From Microvirga aerilata (GTDB lineage: Bacteria > Pseudomonadota > Alphaproteobacteria > Rhizobiales > Beijerinckiaceae), in contig NZ_JAEQMY010000020.1 of NCBI RefSeq assembly GCF_016743775.1, positions 20,134-84,133 of the forward strand: a stretch of 64,000 nucleotides of DNA, read 5' to 3'. The position numbers and the translations under genes are program-made. The notes beneath the pieces are model-generated. The model had not been told where the DNA came from and made no database searches. It was given only the letters and a program-made list of their open reading frames with translations. Numbering within the stretch: position 1 is the first letter of the stretch; the number at the start of each line of letters is the position of its first letter. Below are positions 42,882 to 51,941 of this stretch, in pieces.

Positions 42882-44333
42882 CTATCGGTCCGACGGGGTG
42901 GCCGGCGCGAGCCGACCCAAAATATGGGTGAGAGCGTCGGTCATCTGTCCCAGCACTTGTCGGTTGACATTGAGAGGGGTGTCGCAGGCCTCATGATAGC
43001 AGGGGTCGAAAGGCTGTCCGGCCTGCCCGCCGAACCGCTCCGCATGAGCACCGTTCTTGGCGTTGCCCGCTCCCGTGAACAGGCCGATGGTCGGGATGTC
43101 CTTGGCCGCGAAGGCTGCATCGTCCGAGCCGAAGCCGCGCTGATAGCTCGTGCGCTCCTCGATGGGCAGGCTCCGTGCGCCGAAGTAATCCCTGAGCGCC
43201 TGGAGGGTGCTTGCCGCCTGCGCGGTCTTGTCCGGATGGGTCAGCTGGACGAAGCGCCCGAAATTGGGCGATCCGACCATGTCGAGGTTGATGTAGAGGT
43301 GGACACGGCGACGCTCCTCGTCCGGGAGCGTGTCGAGGTGGTGCCGGGAGCCGACAAGGCCGCGCTCCTCCGCGCCCCAGAAGGCAAAGCGGATCGATGC
43401 AGGAGGCGCAGGCTCCCCTGCAAGGCGCAGAGCAGCCTCCAGCACGGCAGCCGAACCGCTGGCATTGTCGTTCATGCCGGGTCCCTGGGATACGCTGTCC
43501 AGGTGAGCGCCCACCATCGTCAGGGGGCCGCCCGCCTCCCCTCGCTCGGCAATGACATTTCGCGTGGAGCGGATGCCCGTCTCGACCTCGATCTTGAGGC
43601 GGGCCTTGCTGCGAACCGGATCCCGGGCCGCATCCGCGAGCCTGCGTCCCACCTCCGTGGTTACGCCAAGCACCGGAATGGAGGCGAGCGTGGCCAGACG
43701 CCCGCCGAAGACCCCTGCCTGGCCCTCGGTCCCCTGGTTCATGATGATGACGCCGGCCGCTCCCGCCGCCTGCGCCTGCTCAACCTTGGTCTGGAATGGG
43801 CAGGTGCCTCGCCGGACGAGGGCAATGTGGCCGGGTGCGAATCCGGCAAAGTCCTCGCTCTCACAGGCGCTTGTCGACGTTTGCAGGGCCTCTTCCGCCA
43901 AGCCGAGATCCACCGGCTGAAGAGTGGCCGTCACGTCGCCCGAGCCCGAATTCATCAGGGTGCGCATCGTCTCGCGGGAGGGGCTGAACGCGTTGGAGCC
44001 CTCAGGCTCGGAGACGAGGACGGGAGGGGAGCCCTCCTCGAAGAACGGAAACGTGAACTCCTCGAACCGCACGGCGTAGCCGGCCCCGCGAAGCTGGTCC
44101 GCGACGTATTCAGCAGACCGGTCATAGCCTGGCGTGCCGGCGGCCCTGTTCCCCTTGTGAGCCGCCGCAATATCCTGCAGCGCCTTAACGTGGCGATACG
44201 GATCCACATCGACTGAGGTCGACGCCAAGGCGGCATCGGCTCGAGATGCGGTCGTGCCGGCAAGAACAAGGACGGTTGCAATGGCTGTTCGACAGGCGCT
44301 CAGGACCGGAGGTGACACGCGGATCTCGCTCAA
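42882..44333 (-). CDS. Secreted M28-family aminopeptidase with PA domain
   Basis: A 483-residue zinc peptidase with a signal peptide (about 1-34). A PA domain is inserted (about 130-255, around GHIALVRRGTCPFQTKVEQA), then the M28 catalytic region: H and D in VGAHLDSVSQGPGMNDNASG, the Glu pair in WGAEERGLVGS, D in YINLDMVG, and H in CYHEACDT. It removes N-terminal residues from peptides outside the cytosol, and is of the Streptomyces/Vibrio aminopeptidase group. It stands alone on the minus strand. Confidence 0.92.
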   Translation of the reverse strand: MSEIRVSPPVLSACRTAIATVLVLAGTTASRADAALASTSVDVDPYRHVKALQDIAAAHKGNRAAGTPGYDRSAEYVADQLRGAGYAVRFEEFTFPFFEEGSPPVLVSEPEGSNAFSPSRETMRTLMNSGSGDVTATLQPVDLGLAEEALQTSTSACESEDFAGFAPGHIALVRRGTCPFQTKVEQAQAAGAAGVIIMNQGTEGQAGVFGGRLATLASIPVLGVTTEVGRRLADAARDPVRSKARLKIEVETGIRSTRNVIAERGEAGGPLTMVGAHLDSVSQGPGMNDNASGSAAVLEAALRLAGEPAPPASIRFAFWGAEERGLVGSRHHLDTLPDEERRRVHLYINLDMVGSPNFGRFVQLTHPDKTAQAASTLQALRDYFGARSLPIEERTSYQRGFGSDDAAFAAKDIPTIGLFTGAGNAKNGAHAERFGGQAGQPFDPCYHEACDTPLNVNRQVLGQMTDALTHILGRLAPATPSDR

Positions 44334-44438
44334 ACCCGCCCGCAGACACGTGCGGGCTCAAGCAAGATCGGGCTTCCCGCCACGCGAGCAAGTGCGGCTT
44401 TTGCGAGCTCACACAGACGTGAGACGAGCGGATCGGCC

Positions 44439-45335
44439 CTAACCGGTCCCGCCTGCCGCTATCGCCATATGGGCGAGCCGGAGAGCCGACTGCCGCGAGC
44501 GCGCACCGCATATGAAGCCCCCCGGATGGCAGAAGACGCCATCCTCGACACCGGCCGCCTGGGAGAAGGCAGCGTCCTGCAGCCCGCGCCAGGCCTCCGG
44601 CAGGGACAGCCTTTGACCGAAGGATCCGAGCTCGGGCGGTACGGTCCGGCAATACCAGGACGTGAGGTCCTCATTGGGGTAGACGACGAAGAGCAGATCC
44701 TGCAGGCCGCCGGTAAAAACGGCTTTTTCCCAGGGCAGCTTGCGGTCGAGGACGATCACCCGCGGATCTTGCGCCTGTCGCGCCGCCGTCAGCACCTGCG
44801 ACAGGGCCTGCGCCTCCGCATGGGCCTGCCGGCATGCCCGAACCAGAATGCCTCGTGCAAAGCCGGCCGCCTCGAGGAAAGCCTCGTCATAGGACTGCGC
44901 ACTGTTCCAGGTTGGATTGAAGGCTTCGATCAGCAACGAAAGGTGGCCTGAACTCACGGGAGCGACGCCGTTGTCGGCCTGATCGATAGCCAGGATGAAC
45001 TCCTGGTCGATATCCTGCCAGACGGTATCGAGTGCTTCATCCTCGATGCCGGGAGCGAGCTTGGGCAGGGCCTCCCGCCCGTAATCGCGCCAGATTAGGC
45101 CAACCGAGCTGTAGGGGGTGCCGTCGGAACGCCTGGGCAGGTCGCGCATATGATGATCGTAGCGCCCCTTGCCCGGCTCGTAGACCGCGCCGACATCGAA
45201 CACGATGTCGGCCGCGTCGATCACCGCAGCGTCGCGAGTTCGAGCGAAATCGAAGCTCCCGAGAGCCTCGCGCAAGACGGAGAAGGCGAAGACATCGTCG
45301 GCGTGGAACGTGCCGCTATGAGTTACAACCTTCAT
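44439..45335 (-). CDS. MYG1/UPF0160-family protein
   Basis: A 298-residue DHH-like phosphoesterase-fold protein with the MYG1 signatures THSGTFHADDVFAFSVL and DHHMRDLPRRSDGTPYSSVGLIW, and a late FVVYPNEDLTSWYCRTVP. Eukaryotic MYG1 is an exonuclease acting on RNA; the bacterial role is unknown, but the His/Asp metal site is intact. The ATG chosen has GGGGGAGA upstream. Divergent from the copper cluster. Confidence 0.9.
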   Translation of the reverse strand: MKVVTHSGTFHADDVFAFSVLREALGSFDFARTRDAAVIDAADIVFDVGAVYEPGKGRYDHHMRDLPRRSDGTPYSSVGLIWRDYGREALPKLAPGIEDEALDTVWQDIDQEFILAIDQADNGVAPVSSGHLSLLIEAFNPTWNSAQSYDEAFLEAAGFARGILVRACRQAHAEAQALSQVLTAARQAQDPRVIVLDRKLPWEKAVFTGGLQDLLFVVYPNEDLTSWYCRTVPPELGSFGQRLSLPEAWRGLQDAAFSQAAGVEDGVFCHPGGFICGARSRQSALRLAHMAIAAGGTG

Positions 45336-45484
45336 CCTTGTCTCCCCCGGCTTATGCCGGCCATGGCCCAACTCAATTCCGCTCCCCATCCGCGATAGCA
45401 GAGCCTTGAACGGAACATAAGCCACAACTCGGCCCGCTCTCCTACTCCCCCGTCATATAGCTCTCATGCCCTTCAATCATTCGC

Positions 45485-45515
45485 TTGACCTTTCCACGAT
45501 GGGAAGGTGCAAAAC
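45485..45515 (+). promoter_or_regulatory. MerR/CueR-type promoter
   Basis: A -35 TTGACC (45485-45490) overlaps the dyad ACCTTTCC-ACGAT-GGGAAGGT (45488-45508). The spacer to the AT-rich -10 (about 45510-45515) is 19-20 bases. The over-long spacer with a centred dyad is the hallmark of MerR-family activation; the CCTTCC-type half-sites fit CueR (Cu/Ag/Au). No cueR is in the window. Confidence 0.7.
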
Positions 45516-45546
45516 TCTGGAACCTTGGAAATGAAGGATTCCGCAA

Positions 45547-45759
45547 ATGCACCAGTTTCTCGTTCCGAACATGACCTGCGGCGGCTGCCTTGGCTCGATC
45601 ACGCGTTCGCTCCAGAAGCTCGATCCGCAAGCCGAAATCGAAGGCAATCCGCAAACCCGGAGCATCAAGGTTGCGTCGGCGAAGACGCAAGCCCAATTGC
45701 TGGCGGCTTTGAGCGATGCCGGATATCCGGCCCAAACCCTTCCGCAACAGGATACATGA
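45547..45759 (+). CDS. Heavy-metal-associated (HMA) domain copper chaperone
   Basis: A 70-residue ferredoxin-fold protein with the metal-binding loop MTCGGCLGSI (MxCxxC) at residues 9-18. It carries Cu(I) in the cytosol, normally to a P-type ATPase. It sits behind a CueR-type promoter and starts a likely three-gene unit with DUF4396 and DUF305 genes. No ATPase is nearby; it may serve one elsewhere. Confidence 0.92.
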   Translation: MHQFLVPNMTCGGCLGSITRSLQKLDPQAEIEGNPQTRSIKVASAKTQAQLLAALSDAGYPAQTLPQQDT

Positions 45760-45769
45760 GGAGGCCGCC

Positions 45770-46258
45770 ATGGCAGCCGATGCTCATTTCCACCATCATG
45801 GCGCCCCACCATCGACGGCAGGCTTGAACCGCGTGGCTTTCAGCGCGACCGTGCACTGCCTCACGGGTTGCGCGATCGGCGAGGTTATCGGCCTCATGAT
45901 CGGTACCGCCCTCGGCTGGGGCACGGCGCCGACGATCGTGCTTGCCGTCGCCCTCGCCTTCCTGTTCGGCTACGGCCTGACCATGCTGCCCCTCCTCCGC
46001 AGCGGTCTGCCGTTCGGCACGGCTCTGGGCCTCGCCCTAGCGTCGGATACGGCTTCGATCACCATCATGGAGATCGTCGACAACCTGATCATGCTGGCGG
46101 TCCCTGGCGCGATGGATGCCGGGCTCTCAAGCCTCTTCTTTTGGGGGAGCCTTGCCGTCTCCCTTCTCGTCGCGGGCGTCTTCGCCTTCCCGGTCAACCG
46201 CTGGCTGATTGCCCGCGGACGAGGCCACGCCGTGGTGCATGCCTTTCACGAGCACTGA
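45770..46258 (+). CDS. DUF4396 membrane protein
   Basis: A 162-residue inner-membrane protein with four to five hydrophobic segments and the DUF4396 hallmark VHCLTGCAIGEVIGLMIG (Cys pair in the first helix) plus SDTASITIMEIVDN. A His-rich N-terminus (HFHHHG) and the Cys pair could bind metal. It follows the HMA gene by 10 bases with GAGGAGG upstream. It is often found in copper islands; the mechanism is unknown, and transport or periplasmic delivery of Cu is a fair guess. Confidence 0.85.
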   Translation: MAADAHFHHHGAPPSTAGLNRVAFSATVHCLTGCAIGEVIGLMIGTALGWGTAPTIVLAVALAFLFGYGLTMLPLLRSGLPFGTALGLALASDTASITIMEIVDNLIMLAVPGAMDAGLSSLFFWGSLAVSLLVAGVFAFPVNRWLIARGRGHAVVHAFHEH

Positions 46259-46291
46259 CCCCACATCTTCATTCCCTTAAGGAGAACGATC

Positions 46292-46675
46292 ATGAAGACC
46301 TCTTCCCTTGTTCTTGCCGCCGTGATCGGGGTTGTCCCCTCCCTTGCCCTGGCGCAGGCCAACCATGGGGGGCATTCGGGCCATTCCACCCCAGCACAGA
46401 CGGCGCAGACCCCTGACAATCCTGCGATTAAGGGCTATCGCCAGGCTAACGAGACAATGCACCGCGCCATGGACATCACCTTCAGCGGCGACGCCGATGT
46501 GGATTTCGTCCGCGGCATGATCCCCCACCACCAAGGCGCCATCGACATGGCGAAGGTCGCTCTCCAGCACGCCAAGGATGAACAGATCCGCAAATGGGCC
46601 ACCGACGTCATCCGGGAGCAGGAGCGCGAGATCGCCGAGATGCAGGCCTGGCTGAAAAAGAAGGGCGTTCAGTAG
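46292..46675 (+). CDS. DUF305 periplasmic copper-associated protein
   Basis: A 127-residue protein with a signal peptide (1-21, ALA). A His-rich stretch (NHGGHSGHS) precedes the DUF305 ferritin-like core with MIPHHQGAIDMAK. DUF305 proteins are usual members of copper-resistance clusters and probably bind Cu in the periplasm. AAGGAGAA precedes the ATG. It is last of the CueR-type unit. Confidence 0.9.
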   Translation: MKTSSLVLAAVIGVVPSLALAQANHGGHSGHSTPAQTAQTPDNPAIKGYRQANETMHRAMDITFSGDADVDFVRGMIPHHQGAIDMAKVALQHAKDEQIRKWATDVIREQEREIAEMQAWLKKKGVQ

Positions 46676-46886
46676 GCAACGGCCCCGCTTCAGCAGCGGC
46701 CGTGACTCTGCTCATCGCCGCTCGGCCGCTCGATGGGCAAAGGTGGTAGATGCCTCAAGGGAGTTCGTGGATGCCTTTGCAACCCCTCGGAGCCATGCAC
46801 GTTATTCGTGGATCGCCAAGCCGCCCCTGCCCAGGGGTGGCTTGATCCCATTGTAGCGTTTTCCATCAACCATCGAGCCGCGGGGA

Positions 46887-48392
46887 ATGAACCAGCAAGA
46901 GACCGCCATCCTGAGCCGGGACGATCTTCTCAAGCGGCTGGCCGATCTGGAACGGGAGAACCGAAAGCTTCGGGCGCAGGCCGAACGGTCGAGCGACGGG
47001 CAGAGCGCGGCAGCGGACACGAGGATCCTCACGCTTCAGCAGGATCGCAACTCGCTGCGCATCAGCGAGGGCTGGCTTCGGGCTTTGGTGGAGAGCGCAA
47101 CCGATTACGCCATCATTACCCTCGACCTGAGGGGCCATGTCACGAGCTGGAACACCGGCGCCCGCAACATTCTCGGCTGGGACGAGGCGGATGTTGTCGG
47201 TGAGTACACGGACTTCTTCTTCAACGAAGAAGACAGAAAGGCCGGAGCCCACGAAGACGAGATGCGGGAGGCCCTTGCGGCGGGGCGGGCGGAAGACGAG
47301 CGCTGGCATCTGAAGAAGGATGGATCGCTCTTCTGGGCCAAGGGCGTTCTCATGCCCTTTCGTGACTCCGAAATGCTCGGTTTCCTCAAGATCCTGCGAG
47401 ACCGCACGGAGGAGAAGCAGGCCGCTCAGCAACTGCATAACAGCGAGGAGCAGCTTCGCGAGATCCTGGAAAGCATCTCCGATGCCTTCTACGCCGTCGA
47501 TCGCGACCTGCGATTCACCTACATCAACCGGAAGGCGGAGGAGTGGTGGGGGCGCCGGCGGGAAGAGATGATCGGGAATGTCTATCCCGAAATCTTTCCG
47601 CAGGTCGTCGGCAGCGAAGTCTACAATGCTCACCTCAAGGTCATGGAGGAGCGGCTGCCGTTTCACTTCGAGGCGGTATCGCCGATCCTGAACCACTGGA
47701 TCGACGTTCACATCTACCCGACCGCCGAGGGCGGCTTGTCCATCTATTTCCGCGACATCACCCATCGAAAGAAGGCCGAGGAGCACCAAAGGGTCTTGAT
47801 TCACGAACTGAATCACCGCGTGAAGAACACCCTCGCGACGGTTCAGTCGATCGCGTCGCAAACCCTGCGCAATGCCTTCACCATGTACGAAGCCAAGGAA
47901 GCCCTTGAGAGCCGCCTGTTCGCTCTCTCCCGCGCTCATGACGTGCTCACCCGGGAGAACTGGGACGCCGCGAACCTGCACGAGATCGTCTCCCAGGCGG
48001 TCGAGCCCTACCGCAGCTACGGCAGCCGCATTCAGTTTGCGGGCCCCACGGTGCGCATTCCACCGCGCATGGCCCTTGCGCTTGCCATGGCGTTCCAGGA
48101 GCTTGCCACCAACGCCGTCAAGTATGGCGCCCTGTACAACGAGCATGGGCAGGTGGGAATTCGGTGGACTCTCGACAACAGCAGCGATCCTCCCTGTCTG
48201 AAGCTGCGCTGGGAGGAGACGGGTGGCCTTCCGGTCAGGATGCCGGAGCGCCGCGGGTTCGGAACCCGGTTGATCGAGCGCAGCCTGGCCCATGACCTGA
48301 ACGGGACGGCCGAGATCAGATTTGCCGCCACCGGTGTCGTGTGCGAGATCGCCGCTCCCGTTGTCAGGGACGAAACGATCTCCATGACCTGA
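46887..48392 (+). CDS. PAS-PAS HWE-family sensor histidine kinase
   Basis: A 501-residue soluble kinase: coiled coil (8-60), PAS 1 (about 63-180, SATDYAIITLDLRGHVTSWN), PAS 2 (about 187-295, ISDAFYAVDRDLRFTYINRK), then the HWE region with IHELNHRVKNTLATVQ (phospho-His), FQELATNAVKYGAL (N box) and [11 protein letters not shown]. Sequence order is very close to the kinase at 2988; they are paralogues. It is monocistronic with no receiver beside it. The 211 bases upstream hold a possible hairpin but no gene. Confidence 0.92.
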   Translation: MNQQETAILSRDDLLKRLADLERENRKLRAQAERSSDGQSAAADTRILTLQQDRNSLRISEGWLRALVESATDYAIITLDLRGHVTSWNTGARNILGWDEADVVGEYTDFFFNEEDRKAGAHEDEMREALAAGRAEDERWHLKKDGSLFWAKGVLMPFRDSEMLGFLKILRDRTEEKQAAQQLHNSEEQLREILESISDAFYAVDRDLRFTYINRKAEEWWGRRREEMIGNVYPEIFPQVVGSEVYNAHLKVMEERLPFHFEAVSPILNHWIDVHIYPTAEGGLSIYFRDITHRKKAEEHQRVLIHELNHRVKNTLATVQSIASQTLRNAFTMYEAKEALESRLFALSRAHDVLTRENWDAANLHEIVSQAVEPYRSYGSRIQFAGPTVRIPPRMALALAMAFQELATNAVKYGALYNEHGQVGIRWTLDNSSDPPCLKLRWEETGGLPVRMPERRGFGTRLIERSLAHDLNGTAEIRFAATGVVCEIAAPVVRDETISMT

Positions 48393-48558
48393 TGCTTGTC
48401 CCTTGAGAGGTACCGGAGCTTTCCTCCATGACAGTGTCGAGAATCTCCCGCGTCGTGGTACAGGGTCCGGCCGCACACTTGTGGACACCACTTTGCTTCG
48501 AACGAGCGGGGTCGAGCGTTAGTGGATATCCCCTGCGGGCGAATGGAAAGGACAAACC

Positions 48559-48858
48559 ATGTTCACGCTTACAATCAGCGACAAGCCGGTTGCCATCACG
48601 AATGCCGATGAGGAGGAAGCCCGCGAGCTCCTCATGAGTGAGGACTTCAAGGAAGACCTCAAGGTCCTGGAGAGCGAGGGCGCTCCGTTGTGGGACGGGA
48701 TCGCGAGCCTCAATGTTCGGCCGGCGACCGACGAGGAGAAGGCCGAGTTCGAGGACGCGGACTTCGACGAGGAGGAGGACGACGATGATGAGGAGGAAGG
48801 CCCCTACATCATGTTCCTGGTCGACGTGACCGATCCCGACGAGAGCGACGAGGGCTGA
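48559..48858 (+). CDS. Small very acidic protein, unknown
   Basis: A 99-residue protein. The first 70 residues look folded (MFTLTISDKPVAITN, then a helix ARELLMSEDFKEDLKVLES). Then comes an acidic run of Asp/Glu (about 69-81), followed by a strand PYIMFLVDVTDP. GGAAAGGAC lies before the ATG. No family recognised. The acidic stretch could be for protein or metal interaction. Confidence 0.65.
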   Translation: MFTLTISDKPVAITNADEEEARELLMSEDFKEDLKVLESEGAPLWDGIASLNVRPATDEEKAEFEDADFDEEEDDDDEEEGPYIMFLVDVTDPDESDEG

Positions 48859-48984
48859 TCGGCGGACCTCAAGCCGCCAATCTCGAACGAATCTCTCAAC
48901 AAGGCCGCGCCCGGGCGATCCGGGCCCGGCCGCTCTGCAGGAGGCGAGCGCCTTCATCCTGCGACACTGGGAAGGAGTTCATCC

Positions 48985-49488
48985 ATGCGGAGTTCATCCG
49001 TGCAACCTGGTCTGACGATGAGCCGGCGGACACTGCTTGCCGGACTCATGGCCTCTCCCATGGCGTTTTCCGCCAAAGCCGCCTCGGCCACGGGAGCCCT
49101 GCCGACAATGGTGGTGACCAAGGATCCGAATTGCGGCTGCTGCACCGGGTGGGTCGACCATGTTCGGGCGGAAGGCTTCCAGGTGGATGTGGTCGAGACG
49201 CCCGAGGTCAACCGCCTGAAGGCTCGTCTCGGCGTGCCCCAGGCCCTTGCCTCCTGCCATACGGCGGAAATCGGCGGCTATGTGATCGAGGGGCACGTGC
49301 CGGCAGGCGCCATCAAACGGCTTCTTGCCGAAAGGCCACAGGCCAAAGGTCTCGCGGTTCCCGGCATGCCGGCCGGATCTCCCGGCATGGAGGTCGAGGG
49401 CATGGAGCCCGACACCTATGAGGTCGTTCTCTTCGGGCCCTCCGGTCAGCGGACCTATGCCCGGTTCACGGGCGGCCGCGAGGTCTGA
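48985..49488 (+). CDS. DUF411 metal-binding periplasmic protein
   Basis: A 167-residue protein with a Tat-like or Sec leader (MSRRTLLAGLMASPMAF, residues 12-28) and the DUF411 domain: KDPNCGCCTGWVDHV (a CxCC metal site), LASCHTAEIGGYVIEGHVPA and LAVPGMPAGSPGME. DUF411 proteins occur in copper or cobalt-zinc resistance sets. The ATG at 49018 is an alternative start that puts the twin-Arg at the front. It is not joined to the copper cluster 3 kb upstream. Confidence 0.88.
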   Translation: MRSSSVQPGLTMSRRTLLAGLMASPMAFSAKAASATGALPTMVVTKDPNCGCCTGWVDHVRAEGFQVDVVETPEVNRLKARLGVPQALASCHTAEIGGYVIEGHVPAGAIKRLLAERPQAKGLAVPGMPAGSPGMEVEGMEPDTYEVVLFGPSGQRTYARFTGGREV

Positions 49489-49528
49489 CGGCGCGGGAAC
49501 ACACGGCAGGCAGGGCCGTTGGCCCACG

Positions 49529-50539
49529 ATGAGTTGGCTTGTTCAATCCCGCCTCGTGAACGACCCCTTCAGCGACCCGGGTGTCTACCTCGATTTTAGC
49601 TATGGCCGCCGGGCCATCCTTTTCGATTTGGGCGATGTCGGCGGTCTCTCGTCCCGGGAATTGCTGCGGGTGAGCCATGTGTTCGTGTCCCACACGCATG
49701 TGGATCACGTGGCAGGCTTCGACCGCCTGTTTCGCCTCTGTCTCCATCGTCCCTCCCCGCTGACCCTCATCGGGCCGCCGGGCTTCGCGGTGCAGGTTGA
49801 GCATCGCATCCGCAGCTTCACCTGGAACCTGCTGGACGAGAACTCGGTCGATTTCTGCATTCGGGCCATGGACTACGATGGAAGCCGCCTGGTGAAGGCC
49901 GCCGAGTTCCACGCCCGCGAAGCCTTCGCCAGGCGCGATAGGGAGCCCCCGGCTTTTCCGGAAGGCATCGCCTGGATGGAGGATGAGTTCAAGGTCGAGG
50001 CCGCAGCCCTCGATCACGGCATCCCTTCCCTCGCTTTTGCCCTGCGGGAGGTTCTTCAGGTCAATGTATGGCGGGGCGTGCTGGGTGAGATGGGCCTTCC
50101 CCCCGGCCCCTGGCTCAATGAGGCGAAACGGGCCGTTCGCCTCGGGCTGCCGGATGCCCATATGGTCACGGTTCCGACAGAAGGCAGCATTCGCTTGGGG
50201 GAGCTGAGGGATCGTGCCTTGCGCGTGGCTCCGGGACAGGCGGTCGCCTATGTGACGGACGCCGCTCCCCACGCGGAGAACCGAGCAAAAATCCTTCGGC
50301 TGGCGCAAAAAGCGGACCAGCTTTTCATCGAGGCCGTCTTTCTTGAGCGGGATCGCCCCCTGGCGCTTGCCTCCCACCACCTGACGGCCTGGGACGCCGG
50401 AGCCATCGCCCGGGAGGCGGGAGTCAGGCACGTGACGCCTTTCCACCACTCCGCACGCTACCTGTCCGAGCCGGATGTGCTCCGGGAGGAGCTGTTCGAG
50501 AGCTTCGATGCCGCCGACCGGGCGGCAATGACAGGCTGA
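49529..50539 (+). CDS. Metallo-beta-lactamase-fold hydrolase, RNase Z-like
   Basis: A 336-residue MBL-fold protein with the metal motif SHTHVDHVAGFDRL, a later Asp in YVTDAAPHAENR and His in TPFHHSARY. The layout GVYLDFSYGRRAILFDLGDV and a long lid resemble RNase Z and related tRNA 3'-processing hydrolases, with the exosite sequence divergent. Whether it cuts tRNA or another phosphodiester is open. Convergent with the DUF2726 gene (5-base gap). Confidence 0.85.
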   Translation: MSWLVQSRLVNDPFSDPGVYLDFSYGRRAILFDLGDVGGLSSRELLRVSHVFVSHTHVDHVAGFDRLFRLCLHRPSPLTLIGPPGFAVQVEHRIRSFTWNLLDENSVDFCIRAMDYDGSRLVKAAEFHAREAFARRDREPPAFPEGIAWMEDEFKVEAAALDHGIPSLAFALREVLQVNVWRGVLGEMGLPPGPWLNEAKRAVRLGLPDAHMVTVPTEGSIRLGELRDRALRVAPGQAVAYVTDAAPHAENRAKILRLAQKADQLFIEAVFLERDRPLALASHHLTAWDAGAIAREAGVRHVTPFHHSARYLSEPDVLREELFESFDAADRAAMTG

Positions 50540-50544
50540 GGGAC

Positions 50545-51006
50545 TTATTCGGGGTTGAACACGGCCTCATGGATCTGCCGCGGATCGGGCCTGCGGCTGG
50601 AACTGAACCGGACGACCCGGTAGCCGCAGGATTTCAGGATACGGTCCTGTTGTGCGTCCTTCCTGGCATCGTGGGAGCGGTCATCGAGCTCGACGATTGC
50701 CAGCACTTCCAAGTCTTGAACGATCGCCCAATCCACGCGCGTGTTCGAAATCCTTCGAAAGGCCGTCCAGAACGCGCGGCTTCCCTCCTTCGCATCGGGC
50801 CGCACGAGGGCCAGGATCGGCACCTGCGGCCAGATCTGACAGTCGGGGCATGCGGCCAGGAGGCGCTGGTAGAACTCCCTTTCGTTCTCCGTCATGATCG
50901 TATGCCGCCGGTAGCGCGGCTTGCGGGTCCAGAAGAGGACGAGGACGAACATGACGGCAAGCAGAGCGCACCCTGCCAGCCAGGACCATGGAAGGTTCTC
51001 GATCAT
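50545..51006 (-). CDS. DUF2726 membrane-anchored nuclease-like protein
   Basis: A 153-residue protein with one N-terminal membrane segment (about 7-27, WLAGCALLAVMFVLVLFW), then the DUF2726 domain, a PD-(D/E)XK-like fold: ENEREFYQRLLAACP, DWAIVQDLEVLAIVELDDRSH and ILKSCGYRVVRF. The residues D...E-x-D are present; the nuclease role in this family is presumed rather than shown. Single gene. Confidence 0.85.
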   Translation of the reverse strand: MIENLPWSWLAGCALLAVMFVLVLFWTRKPRYRRHTIMTENEREFYQRLLAACPDCQIWPQVPILALVRPDAKEGSRAFWTAFRRISNTRVDWAIVQDLEVLAIVELDDRSHDARKDAQQDRILKSCGYRVVRFSSSRRPDPRQIHEAVFNPE

Positions 51007-51156
51007 GGGTTCGCCCCAACCATTCCCTGATGCTCCATTCCCGGGATTGTGAACGGCAAAGCTCCTGCCTGCCGCAGGAGCATAGCAGCTATCATGAAAC
51101 CCAGATGCATGGTCCTGCGTCTTCTTATTGTCCAGTTATATGCCGGGGAGACAAGA

Positions 51157-51858
51157 ATGGACCTCAGCCGCCGTACCTTCCTGCTTGGCGTGTCAGCCGC
51201 TGCCGCCGGCACCAGCCTTCCCGCGAGCCGCAGCCTTGCTCAGGCGGCTGTCGATCAATCCGTCTACCGGAGCATGTACGCTCCCATTGACGATGATCTT
51301 TATCCAATTCCCGGCGTCGACATTTCCCGGATCAATCCGGCCTATCTGCGCCGGGTGGTCCGTTACGACACCGCCGAGGCTCCCGGAACCATCGTGGTCG
51401 ATCCCCAGACCCGCTATCTCCACCTCGTCCTGCGCGACGGCATGGCCGTGCGCTACGGGGTCGGCGTCGGACGTTCGGGCTTCGGTTGGTCCGGGGCGGC
51501 GACGATCAAGGACAAGCAGGAATGGCCTGACTGGTACCCGCCGAAGGAAATGTTCGAACGGGAGCCGGATCTCATGGAGAAGATGGGCGAGTTGCCGGGC
51601 GGACCCGGCATGCCCGGTGGCCCTGGCAATCCCTTGGGCGCCCGCGCCCTCTACCTCTGGAAGGGCAACAAGGACACCCTCTACCGCATCCACGGCACCT
51701 TCGAGCCCTGGACCATCGGCACCAATGTTTCGTCCGGCTGCATCCGCATGATCAATCAGGATGTGATCGATCTTTACAGACACGTCCCGACAGGCACTAA
51801 AGTGGTGGTCCTGTCGTCGGGCCGGAGCAGGCGCAATCAGATGGTTTCCCGCACCTGA
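51157..51858 (+). CDS. L,D-transpeptidase (YkuD domain)
   Basis: A 233-residue exported enzyme with a Tat-type leader (RRTFLLGVSAAAAG) and the YkuD domain; H179 and C195 lie in HGTFEPWTIGTNVSSGCIRM, the catalytic motif. It crosslinks meso-Dap residues of peptidoglycan or attaches proteins to it in the periplasm. GGGGAG lies 6 bases before the ATG. It is one of several wall enzymes in this region (DUF882, class A PBP, tlde1). Confidence 0.93.
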   Translation: MDLSRRTFLLGVSAAAAGTSLPASRSLAQAAVDQSVYRSMYAPIDDDLYPIPGVDISRINPAYLRRVVRYDTAEAPGTIVVDPQTRYLHLVLRDGMAVRYGVGVGRSGFGWSGAATIKDKQEWPDWYPPKEMFEREPDLMEKMGELPGGPGMPGGPGNPLGARALYLWKGNKDTLYRIHGTFEPWTIGTNVSSGCIRMINQDVIDLYRHVPTGTKVVVLSSGRSRRNQMVSRT

Positions 51859-51941
51859 TTAAGCAAAAAGGCACGGTTCGCGCCTATTTTTGCCATGGTT
51901 AACAAACACACGTTCCGTAGGGACGCGGGAACTAACGAACC

